Shown: in pieces, positions 9,475 to 18,552 of the stretch
How positions within the stretch are numbered: position 1 is the first letter of the stretch
How the letters are laid out: every line of letters starts with the position of its first letter
Source of the DNA: Catonia carolina
Lineage: Eukaryota > Arthropoda > Insecta > Hemiptera > Achilidae
DNA: 64,000 bases
Direction of reading: 5' to 3'
Assembly: GCA_035578175.1 (NCBI GenBank)
Contig: JAQMRL010000002.1
Coordinates: 77,481,645 to 77,545,644, forward strand
The notes under the pieces: model-generated
What the model was told of the DNA's origin: nothing
Databases searched by the model: none
What the model saw: the letters and a program-made list of their open reading frames with translations, nothing else
Made by a program: the position numbers and the translations under genes

Positions 9475-10808
9475 CGAGGGCTATTCAGAAAGTAGATTAC
9501 GTTTTGGAATAAAAAAATAACAAATTACAGAAAAAAAATTTATTATGTACATCTGAAAGAGCAACTTAAACACTACTTTTCTACATAGTCACCATACAAA
9601 TTGAGGCACTTGTCGTAGCGGTGAACAAGTTTTGAAATGCCTTCATCGTAAAATTCAGCCGCCTGAGATGTCAGCCAGTTAGTCACGCCCGCCTGCAGTT
9701 CCACGTCGTCATCAAAACGTTGTGTTGCAAGCCAGTTCTTCATCTTTGGAAACAAGTGGAAGTCGCTGGGTGCAAGGTCGGGACTATAAGCCGGATGAGG
9801 AAAAATCTCCCATTTGAATCCATTAAGGACACCTTGAGTGCGATTTGCCGTATGAGGTCTGGCATTGTCATGCAAAAACAAAATTTTGTTCGTCAGCTTT
9901 CCCCGACGTTTGTTTTGAATCGCTCTTCTTAAGTTTTGCAACGTTTGACAATACCTCTCAGAGTTGATTGTTGTACCACGCTCCAAAAAATCGATAAGAA
10001 TAACACCTTTCCTATCCCAAAAAACAGTCGCCATAATCTTCCTTGCAGACAATGTTTGGAGACATTTTCTTGGTTTTTTAGGGGAATGTGTGTGTCCCCA
10101 CTCCATAGACTGTAATTTTGTCTCGCAGGTAACATGTTTTACCCACGTCTCGTCTCCCGTTACGATTCGGTCAAGAAATGACTCACCAGCTTTGTCGTAA
10201 CCATCAAGAAATGTTAATGATGCAGCCATGCGCTGATCCTTGTGGTCTTCTGTAAGGAGTTTTGGCACCCATCTTGCACAGAATTTGTGGTAGCCTAGCT
10301 TTTGTGTAACAATCTCGTACAGCAAAGTTCTTGAAAATTGTGGGAAACAAAGGGAAAGCTCCGTTATTGTGAAACGGCGGTTTTCACGCACCTTTTCATT
10401 GACTTTCTCAGTCAGTTCATCAGTCACAATGCTCGGTCGACCACTCTTCTCTTCGTCATGGACATTAGTTCGGCCATTCTTAAAGCGAATGCACCACTGA
10501 CGAACTCCACCTTCAGTGATAATGTCATTTCCATACACTGCACACAGTTTCCGGTAAATTTCTATTGGTTTATGGTTGCTTGCCAACAAAAACCTTATCA
10601 CAGATCGTACTTCACAACTCGCGGGATTTGCGATTGCAGCACACATTTCAAAAGCTTATAAAAACGGAACGAGCAGCGCGATCACCCTCTCACTAGCACG
10701 GCTGGATAGCCACTGAACGGCAGAACGCCCACATACCAAAATGTCCGCGATTGCCCCGCCCCTTGCGGCAACAGACGAAAACGTAATCTACTTTCTGAAT
10801 AGCCCTCG
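9475..10808 (-). mobile_element. Complete mariner (DD34D) transposon
   Basis: 1334-bp element with perfect 31-bp terminal inverted repeats (9475-9505 and 10778-10808; outermost bases CGAGGGCTATTCAGAAAGTA) and TA target duplications (9473-9474, 10809-10810). It contains one uninterrupted transposase gene on the minus strand. Perfect TIRs plus an open gene suggest recent arrival and possible activity. It is absent from the mirrored array at 55.2-55.9 kb, so it post-dates the large inverted duplication. Confidence 0.95.
9573..10646 (-). CDS. Mariner transposase, 357 aa, apparently intact
   Basis: Cut-and-paste DDD transposase acting on the flanking TIRs at TA sites. Two N-terminal helix-turn-helix segments occupy about residues 12-110 (includes EGGVRQWCIRFKNGRT), followed by the WVPKLL linker motif (126-131, the family's WVPHxL). 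The catalytic residues are D165 in GDETWV, D260 in HDNARPHTA and D295 in YSPDLAPSDF. D260 to D295 leaves 34 residues, so DD34D. The C-terminus ends in CLNLYGDYVEK. Length is slightly above the ~345 residues typical of Mos1-like proteins. All expected motifs are present with no stop or frameshift. The start at 10646 is the first Met after the right TIR and leaves a short 5' leader. Activity is not proven. Confidence 0.95.
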   Translation of the reverse strand: MCAAIANPASCEVRSVIRFLLASNHKPIEIYRKLCAVYGNDIITEGGVRQWCIRFKNGRTNVHDEEKSGRPSIVTDELTEKVNEKVRENRRFTITELSLCFPQFSRTLLYEIVTQKLGYHKFCARWVPKLLTEDHKDQRMAASLTFLDGYDKAGESFLDRIVTGDETWVKHVTCETKLQSMEWGHTHSPKKPRKCLQTLSARKIMATVFWDRKGVILIDFLERGTTINSERYCQTLQNLRRAIQNKRRGKLTNKILFLHDNARPHTANRTQGVLNGFKWEIFPHPAYSPDLAPSDFHLFPKMKNWLATQRFDDDVELQAGVTNWLTSQAAEFYDEGISKLVHRYDKCLNLYGDYVEK

Positions 10809-10822
10809 TATATATATATATA

Positions 10823-12161
10823 GGGTGTTTCAAAAAGAGCGCCGGTTTTTAAACGGCTGGTAAATTTTTGTTTATCGGTTGGCAACATTGTTAGATCTCA
10901 TTTCTATTTCGGAGAACATTCCGATTGACGATTCAGTTGTAGTTTCTCTTGTTCGCAGTGTAGTACTCTCGCAGTCTGTGTCTAACCATGGAGAAGTTTA
11001 CTATTGCACAACGAGTGTTAATTGTCAAAACATTTTACCAGAGTGGAGAGAGTTATGCGGCTACTGTCAGGCGACTTCGCGGTACTCTAGGACGTAATTA
11101 AGCACCGAATGAATCAACAGTTCGCAAGCTCATGAAAAAGTTTTTTGAGACTGGTTCAACAGTCGACCTTAAAAGTTCTGGACGTCGTCGTTCTGGCCGA
11201 ACTGAGCAGAACGTTGCGTTCGTTCGTGACAGTGTGGCTGTTAGCCCAGCAAAATCAATACGTTGCCGTTCTCAACAATTGGGTTTACGATGTTCTTCTG
11301 TACGATCTCTAATATCACCCGTATAAAATTCAGTTGACGCAACATTTGAAAGTGGCAGACCACCAGAAGAGACGACAGTTTGTTGACTGGGTATAGAGAA
11401 AACGGCAGGATGATGACACCTTCGCAAACAAAATCATTTTCAGTGATGAGGCGCACTTCCACTTAAACGGTTTTGTTAATAAACAGAACTGCCGTATGTG
11501 GGGTTTAGAAAACCCTCGCGTGGTTAATGAAAGGGAAATGTATGCACAGCGAGTGACAGTTTGGTGCGGCTTTTGGTCGGGCGGTGTCATCGGCCCTTAC
11601 TTTTTTGAAAATCAAGAAGGACAAGCCGTGACAGTAAATGGAGGCCGATACCGTACGATGATTAGGGAGTTTTTGTGGCGTCATTTGGATGGAATGGACA
11701 TTGACGAGTTGTGGTTTCAGCAGGATGGTGCCACCTGTCACGCTGCACAAGAAACAATGTTGTTGCTCCGTGAACGGTTCCAGGATCGCATCATTTCTCG
11801 TAATTCCGACCATCAATGGCCACCAAGGTCGTGTGACTTGACGCCTTGTGACTTTCATCTTTGGGGTCATCAGAAGTCATTGGTGTATGCCAATAAGCCC
11901 CGAAACATCAATGACTTGAAGGAGGAAATTCGACGGGTTATCGGGCAAATGGAAGTCGAAACTTGTCGTGCAGTAATATCCAATTTCATAGACAGAGTTG
12001 ATGCGTGCCAGCGCAGTAGAGGAGGACACATGCATGACATCATTTTTCATACATGAAATCGGAAGGTAAGATGAACTTGTTGATGTATTTATTTTCAGTT
12101 TTTCAATAAAATAAATCTGTTAATTTGATATATCAAAACCGGCGCTCTTTTTGAATCACCC
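10823..12161 (+). mobile_element. DD41D (rosa-like) Tc1/mariner element, near full length
   Basis: 1339 bp between TA dinucleotides (10821-10822, 12162-12163). TIRs are GGGTGTTTCAAAAAGAGCGC at the left and the same with one change (GGGTGATTC) read inward from the right. It begins only 14 bp after the mariner element ends, within the same TA run. The transposase gene (10988-12056) is broken. Two extra AGGGTGATGT motifs follow at 12170-12200, possibly footprints or partial TIR copies. Confidence 0.88.
10988..12056 (+). pseudogene. DD41D transposase, disrupted
   Basis: It starts MEKFTIAQRVLIVKTFYQSG (HTH region). It is interrupted by an in-frame TAA at 11098-11100, by a frameshift between about 11310 and 11335, and by a TAG near 11395. 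The catalytic domain is then open: FSDEAHF (first Asp), WFQQDGATCH (second Asp) and PPRSCDLTPCDFHLWG (third Asp). There are 41 residues between the second and third Asp, hence DD41D, the spacing described for rosa-type elements. The open part 11496-12056 encodes 186 residues. Few lesions in an otherwise well-preserved gene suggest a fairly young, recently inactivated copy. It is absent from the mirrored arm. Confidence 0.88.
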
Positions 12162-12170
12162 TATATATAT

Positions 12171-12440
12171 AGGGTGATGTTTATATATAGGGTGATGTAT
12201 ATACAGGCTATAGTTCTTGTTTTTATTTTGGAAATTTTAAAACTTTTTCTGTTTGTAGTCGATTTTAATGCTTAATAAGGCGTAGACTATGAAACCACCC
12301 ATGAGAAAGTACGCTGAGCTTTGTAAAAGGCAAAAACATGACATTCAATTTTTCACCTTTTTACTGAGAAAAATGTTATTATTCACTGAAAATCTACCTA
12401 CCTGTTAGTGAATAACATTTAGTTCGCTTCTTTTCCGCAT
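12171..12440 (+). repeat. Tandem array part 2 and boundary of GC-richer segment
   Basis: Resumes the ~170-bp unit after the transposon pair (GATTTTAATGCTTAATAAGG near 12251), then runs into TACCTACCTGTTAGTGAATA. Mirrored at 55130-55200. Confidence 0.7.
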
Positions 12441-12657
12441 GTTCAGTATTGCATACGTTCAAATTTGAATTACTGCGCCTTCGTTTCCCGCGCCTGCTGT
12501 CGTCGCTGCATTGCTCTTTGTACAACCTCCATCCTGTTACGTCACTAATCTTCCTTCCGTCCTGTTGCTTGCCGCTTGCAATGGCTGCCTGGCTGTGTTG
12601 TTATCCGCATCAATCCAAGTTGTTTCCCGCAATATGACTAACTTGTGGTAATTCTAG
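12441..12657 (+). other. GC-richer segment, mirrored, possible exon or promoter
   Basis: Noticeably richer in G+C and CpG than its surroundings (TTCCCGCGCCTGCTGTCGTC and following). The inverted copy at 54857-55085 is similar. The frame starting with ATG at 12449 is short (62 codons), and its counterpart has a different C-terminus. It ends in TGTGGTAATTCTAG, which could be an acceptor for the exon candidate at 12658-12825. Function unknown. Confidence 0.35.
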
Positions 12658-12825
12658 TGTTGTATGTACATTATGTGTTGTGATCAATCAAGTTGCCGAT
12701 GCATTTAAGCTGTTTTCTTCACATTATGAGCCGTTCTCCGCAAAGCTGACTTCACCACGTGTTGACCCCGATGACCGCATTGCTACATATAAACTTTCTG
12801 ATGTATGTGTGCTGTTATCATTAAA
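12658..12825 (+). other. Candidate coding exon, conserved in two inverted copies
   Basis: Open frame bounded by an acceptor-like TTCTAG and a strong donor GTAAGT. The predicted peptide includes VADAFKLFSSHYEPFSAKL and DDRIATYKLSDVCVLLSLK. It has no ATG, so it would be internal. The mirror copy, 54689-54856 (-), is the same length (168 bp). In the inner part I compared it differs by one silent and two missense changes (K to N, P to A), without stops or indels. I do not recognise the protein family. It could be a relic of a gene or transposon captured in block C. Confidence 0.4.
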
Positions 12826-13517
12826 GTAAGTACATTTCAATGCTATATTCTCACTTGTTAGTTCATTTATTGTGTTCCTATCAAAAACCTCACCGATATA
12901 CGTTCATTCCATGACGTCGCATATGGATTCGGACTTAACTGTCCAATTAGTAATTAACGACAGTGCTGAAAGTCATTAGTTACATTCCGTTTACCGCTTT
13001 ATACACCGCAAGTGTCGTATTAGTTATTACTACATTGTATTATACGCTGGACGATAACAGTGTTATTTTAATAACAGATTATAAAACCCTGTTATATTTA
13101 GTAACATGTTATAAAAAAATAGTTTTTTTCCCATCACTATCCAAATGCATCAAACATTCATTGTATGTGGAGGAGAACAGTAACATATCAATTTAGATCT
13201 GTTGAAAAGAGAGACGTACAGTGCATTCTGTATGGTGCATTGATTAACTCGCAATAAAAGGTTTAAAGGGACTCTTACTAACACAATCTCAACTTACCAT
13301 GCACGTAAAAAATTCTACTAAGATGAATGGGAAAACAGACTATATTATACAGAATCTATAGGTACACAGTAAAATTTTATTAAACGATAATGTACAAATT
13401 TTAGTTATTACAGTTTCCAAAACTTGTGTAATATAATTCATAAAAGATATATATATAAGTTACATGGTTAGTCATGAATTGTTTTTTTTTCTATGACTAG
13501 TCGTACTTTTGAAAATA
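12826..13517 (+). other. Unassigned sequence of block C
   Basis: Mirrored at about 53976-54688, with a 22-bp extra block in that copy near 54630. Contains a run of TAACA/GTTAT motifs (13040-13115). The 77-codon frame at 12963-13196 is not retained in the mirror. No gene seen. Confidence 0.45.
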
Positions 13518-14041
13518 CAGTTGAATCTCAGTAGTACGGCCTGTTCGGGACCGAGGGGGTGCCGGATTACTGGATGTGTTGGAATTATGGAACTGTAAAT
13601 TATAAATTTAAACAAAAAATGAATATGCATTGATTTCTATGTGATTTTAAAAGAAATTAATTAATTAAAAAAGGTTTGCTGAGTACTTCTGTAGTCATTG
13701 TTAAACATAATTATCGGCTATTGACATCGCCTAGTGCGGTGTGGGGGTGCTCGTGTTCTGAGAATTACGTTTCGTTGTTAATTCAGCATGAAGTACAGAG
13801 TATGACCCAGTTCTAGGTTTTGGATAAAAGGCCAAAAATTATTCCATTTAACAATAATTAAGGTCTGCTTATTCATTTCTTTAATTTAATCCTAAACATA
13901 CATGTTATATTAAATCTACCGTAATTAGGTCGAGTTGATTTCCCTAATTTAATTTAAATCTTTTACCAAAATCTGTCCTGGGTGAGGTTTCACAGTTTTA
14001 GGCGTAATATTTTAAGGGGCCGGACTACTGAGATTCTACTG
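13518..14041. mobile_element. Pogo/Tigger-type MITE (P), copy 1
   Basis: 524 bp between TA pairs (13516-13517, 14042-14043). Ends are CAGTTGAATCTCAGTAGT at the left and CAGTAGAATCTCAGTAGT read inward from the right, followed by related CGGCC sequence. No coding remnant. Copy 2 at 53429-53975 is in the mirror position. Confidence 0.82.
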
Positions 14042-14460
14042 TATATAAAATCAAGGCCAAAATCAACACCATCAAAGTCACTTAATAATTATGCAAGAGA
14101 ACAAATTAAATGAATTTATACAATACAATAACATTTTTCCTGAAACATTACATTCCTTAAAAAAAATTAATCTTTGTTTACAATTACTGAATAATTTAAT
14201 AATTAAATTATTATAGATTAAAATGAAAAATGCTTTTTTAAAACTACTAATATTTAAAACTACATAAAATTGTTACAAGTTCAACCTGAAAACTACAATT
14301 CCCACAAAACACAACTTGTTAAATATATAAATAATAGTACGCCCACATTTTAATTCTGATTTCAACTACTCGAATATCCAAACAACTGAATTAATTAATA
14401 ATTTCAATATCCAAGGTACCATACTAACCTCACACATGAACAACTCACAAGACAGTTGCT
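14042..14460 (+). other. AT-rich flank of block C
   Basis: Very AT-rich sequence with a mirror at 53015-53425. No ORF, no repeat family assigned. Confidence 0.4.
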
Positions 14461-14822
14461 TTTAAAATGCAAAACTAATGATAATTTTTAAATTAAAAAA
14501 ATCTGGTGTGAAACACACAACTTTCTCTTGCCAATGCAAATAATGACCAATATAACCTAATATTAGTAATAAAACATTAGAAATAAACAAAAAAACTAAC
14601 CTCAATAAATATAACCTAATTTTAATCATGAGTGATAGACGCAAAATAAAAATCAACCTTAGTTTGGCTTAAAAATACGGAAAATCACTCTTTCACGCTA
14701 AACTAGGCTCTGTAGAGAAAAATGCTCTAAACAAAAGTAGTAGATATTTTAATTTCCTATAAATTTGACTATATACACTTTTGTCGTAAAATGCATTCTA
14801 AGACCGAAATCTTAGACTTACA
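14461..14822 (-). repeat. R1 3' fragment
   Basis: Minus-strand R1 3' portion ending in CTTTCTCTTGCCAATGCAAA. Mirror partner: 52590-53010 (+). It abuts the Penelope remnant directly, whereas on the right arm ~2.6 kb lies between them. Confidence 0.8.
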
Positions 14823-15547
14823 ACACTGCACGTAACACACAATTGTATACGAGAGAAAGTAAAAAGGCAACATTATGCTATCATTTATAAATTGGATAAC
14901 GTTAATGTACCAGAAATAAACAATCCTCTAGCTCCCAAATTTAATGCCCTACAAAAACCAAACAGTGATGTACGTTTAATAAAACACAAAACTGGTATAC
15001 CACCTATAACATCTCTTATCGATTACATGAATGCTCCTAAAGCATCTACATTTTTATATTCCCATCTAAAAAAGGATACAACATTAAGAACACACTACAA
15101 ATAATAAACAAAAACAAAAGATTAAAACTAATGAACGACACACAATGATGTCTTTCGAAATAAAAATATATCTACACAAATATACCAATCAAAAACCCTT
15201 TAAAATTGTAAAAGATAAATTAACAAAATGTAGCATAGATGAAAATGAAATAATACAAGTTTCCTTACGTAAACTTACTATACAATTAAAATTAGGAATA
15301 AATTACATTTAAAAACACCTTCTAGAAAATTATAACCGTACAGAAGAGAAACCATACGTTTTATTAAAATTACAAAACATCTGATAAGAACAATTAAGAA
15401 CTCAACTAAAAAACAGAAAAGTAAATTGAACAAAATGTTTATAAAATCGCATGTGGTAATGAGGATGTACAAAAATTTTATTTTGGTAAGACTAGTTGTA
15501 ATTTTCATTCAAATTATAATGAACACCAAAAATCACTGAAATGTGAC
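14823..15547 (+). pseudogene. Penelope-like retroelement remnant b
   Basis: Plus-strand copy with VPEINNPLAPKFNALQKPN and TGIPPITSLIDYMNAPKAS (14892-15104). Then comes a frame-shifted YTNIPIKN, which is RT motif A lacking clean flanks (near 15175-15200), and a GIY-YIG-like CGNEDVQKFYFGKTSCNF (15450-15510). RT followed by GIY-YIG supports a Penelope-like element. It pairs with remnant c (48786-49945): both begin at the same ACACACAATTGTATACGAGA junction. Confidence 0.7.
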
Positions 15548-16640
15548 TACACTAAACCCCCTTGGTTTTCTGCCCCGCAGATTATGCGACCAGATTTAAA
15601 TAAAACCTAAACATTGCTAACAAAAGGCACAAACTGTTTTAAGTAGAAAGGCTACACTGATATAAAACGATCGTTTTCATCCAATAAACAATCGATGTTT
15701 TAGAAAATTAAATAATAAACGGTAGTACTCTAGATATGAATTATGGTAAGGAGAGTGGTGAGCAAGACGTGCGTCTGCATTGGTATAGTCTTGTACGTAC
15801 TGCAATAGCGCAGTGTATCTAATCAACAATGGAACAAACAGCATGGCTACAAAATACAACGGGTGTTGTCAATTATCAACAACACTCTGAGTGTACATCT
15901 AACTGTAGGTGGGAGGGGGAGGGGTATGCAGGGTCCAAGTCAAGTATGCAAATGTGTTCACACCACTTTGTTTCTAAAATGGTTTTACAAAGTTAAACAA
16001 CGCACAACCCTACTGTCGATTTCTTTATTACAGATACCTGAGTTTGGAGCCTTGTTTCTTCAAAACTGCTTATTCAATTTTAATGTACTCTACACCAAAA
16101 TTTATCTAATTTCAATCTGTGTTGTTGCATGTCAGTTTCATATTTTTAGCGTTTATGAATATTGTGATATCTGGATGAGAAGAAAAAATGAGCCGGTATT
16201 TTTGTTGCTGCAACAGATGGGATACATTTAGAGGCTTATAACTCGAATAACGTTTGACCGATTTTTTTGAGATTTCACCGAAATATAAACTTGTATATTG
16301 TTATTGCACGTACAAAATTTCAAATTTGTAGCGTATTCAAATTTTGAGTTATTAGTACAATTCTGAACCCCTGTTAACTTCGTAACCGCTTATTAATTTG
16401 GCGATTTCAAAAAATCATTTTATTCAGTATAAAAAAATGAATTCAAATTCATTAACATTATGGAACAGCGATTGACCAGTTATTCGGTAATTTTAAAAAA
16501 ATAAATAAAATTAGATGCTGCGGGGGTGGAAGAAGCTTAACCATGTTGCCATGTCTTTTAATGGGTTGTGTTCTTTTCTCTTCCTGCTAGTCACCTTCCG
16601 ACGTTAACATTAAACTAGTAGTAGTTGACTATTGTAAGTA

Positions 16641-17200
16641 CAGAGTGATTCAATAAGATGGAAACAATTTCAATAAGCTTTATTTCCTGAACTACATGTT
16701 ATATTTTAATTCTGTAAATTACATTTTGAAAGAGAAAGTTTTAAATTTTAATTTACATACATGAAAGTTTATATTTCCTAAATGAATCCATACGTCAACG
16801 ATGGATAGGTCGCATGGCGAATGACAACTCTGCACTTCAGTTTTGGCCCCGAAGTCTCCAGATCTCACACCCGTTGACTTTTTCTTGTGGGGGTTCGTGA
16901 AAAGTGTAGTTTACATACCACCTCTTCCCACCAATTTGAATGAACTAAGGAATCGTTTCACAGCTGCGTCAACTCAGTGACCCAAGACATGCGTCAGAGA
17001 GTTTGGGATGAGTTCAGTTACCGTCTAGATGTTGTACGTGCAGCCAGAGAAGGACACATTGAACACCTATAAACTTTCATGTATGTAAATTAAAATTTAA
17101 AACTTTCTCTTTCAAAATGTAATTTACAGAATTAAAATATAACATGTAATTCAGGAAATACAGCTTATTGAAATTGTTTCCATCTTACTGAATCGCTCTG
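16641..17200 (+). mobile_element. Nested mariner-superfamily MITE with 130-bp inverted ends
   Basis: 560 bp flanked by TA (16639-16640, 17201-17202). The terminal ~130 bp (from CAGAGTGATTCAATAAGATG) is inverted at both ends. The 3' part of a transposase gene lies immediately inside the right end. The left end is thus an inverted duplication of the right end of a longer parent element. This is the third level of nesting here. Confidence 0.82.
16790..17071 (+). pseudogene. Transposase C-terminal remnant in nested MITE
   Basis: Frames read RWIGRMANDNSALQFWP, then (next frame) SPDLTPVDFFLWGFVKSVVY with the third catalytic Asp, then VVRAAREGHIEHL at the stop. Two frameshifts separate the pieces. 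Similar in layout to the DD41D fragments at 7779-8123 and 11496-12056. The N-terminal two thirds are missing. Confidence 0.7.
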
Positions 17201-18279
17201 TAAATGATGAATGGGTATTAACAGAGCACTGTCATATTCGTTATTCGTTAGCTGGAAGGACGGTTCCCAAATGTGCTAATAAAAATAGGTAGTAGGCCTA
17301 CCAAGTTACAACGCGGCAACACGGTTAAGCTTCTTCCACCCCACCACCCCGGCAGTAACAATTATTGAAATATTTTTAAAAAATCTACCGAGTAACAGGT
17401 CAATCGCTGTTTCATAATATTAAAGAATATATCTTCATTTTTTGTACTGAATAAAATTGCCGAATTAATAACCAGTTCCGGAGTTAACAGGGATTTAGAA
17501 CTTTGCTAATAACTCAAAATTTAAATTCACTACAAATCTGAAATTTCGTACGTACAATAACAAACTACAAATTCCGGTGGAATCTCAAAAAATCGGTCAA
17601 ACGGTGTTTGAGTTATAAGCCTCTATATGTACCCTATCTGTTACAGCAACAAAAAAAACGGCTCTTTTTTCTTCTCATCTAAATATCGCAATATTAAAAA
17701 ACACAAAAAATATGAATCTGACATGTAACAATGCAGATTGAAATTAGCTAAATTTTGGAGTACAGTTCGTTAAAATTGAACAAGCTACTTTGAAAAAACA
17801 AGGCTCTAAACTCGGGTATCTATAATTAAGAAATCCGCAGTAGTACACAATGTTACAACTGTAGTGGGGGGATACCAGACCGGGGGGTTATCCCCTCCCA
17901 CAAATTGTACGCTATATTGTTGTACTTAATATTGGTGACAAAATTAAAATAATTGAAATGTTAAAATCTGGGGTATCAACCAATTCTATAATCAATGACA
18001 ACGGAATCAGGAAGTTGGCGATATATAAAAAGAATCTGGTAAAAAATAAAATCATCATTGTTTAAATTTAGAATCTGAATGAAATCAAATTTAAAATTTA
18101 AATTTTAAATCAAATTTAAAATTTGAAATCTATCAGTACACCTACTCACCCTTAAACTAAATCTGTAGCCCAAAAACAAAAAAACATTTCGGGAATGAAA
18201 ACCCCTGATTATCAGATTTCTCAATTACCCGACCAGAAGTCTGCCCCGTATAGGTCTGATAAGTGAGGAGGATTTACTG

Positions 18280-18552
18280 TACTTTATATCAAATTACAGC
18301 CAACATATTTATACAAATGACACAAGATACGTCTCTTAAAAAGATTTCAACAAAATTCAATTTAATTTCTATATTTTATATACCCACATGGTGTGACTGT
18401 AAAACAAGCAAATTGAAGGAAATAAAATCGTACAAATTAGAAAAATTTGTACAGCATCAATGATTGGTAAATGAAATTTACATTATTATAACAATAATAT
18501 TGACAAATTACACAAAACATTTTAATGAGATATTTCATTTGTTAAGTTAGTT
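18280..18552 (-). other. ZNF2 3' flank
   Basis: Inverted counterpart of 5100-5372, probably 3' UTR and flank. The small frame at 18263-18463 is not conserved. No polyadenylation signal overlaps the stop here (AGATAAAAC instead of AAATAAAAC). Confidence 0.55.

Larger units (their letters stand above)
16013..17840. mobile_element. Foldback element inserted in Tigger copy 2
   Basis: 1828 bp, TA on each side. Arms of ~540 bp (16013-16550 and 17300-17840) are inverted copies starting CTGTCGATTTCTTTATTACA, so each strand can fold back. The arms contain phrases such as GCTTATAACTCGAATAACG. No transposase belongs to it. The interior carries another element (16641-17200). None of the other Tigger copies has this insert, so it is a late event. 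Confidence 0.82.
15550..18279 (+). mobile_element. Tigger/pogo-like element copy 2, interrupted
   Basis: TA-flanked (15548-15549, 18280-18281) inverted copy of the element at 5373-6432, split by a 1.83-kb foldback insertion (16013-17840). The left tip is CACTAAACCC (CAG changed to CAC), and the right tip is intact. The HTH remnant resumes near 17919-18060 (VVLNIGDKIKIIEMLKSGVS) with its start deleted. Confidence 0.8.

Noticed and set aside
11505..11870. Antisense frame in the DD41D transposase
   Set aside because: Shadow of the well-supported transposase on the plus strand.
15863..16231. 122-codon frame
   Set aside because: It runs from the Tigger element into the inserted foldback element; not present in uninterrupted copies.
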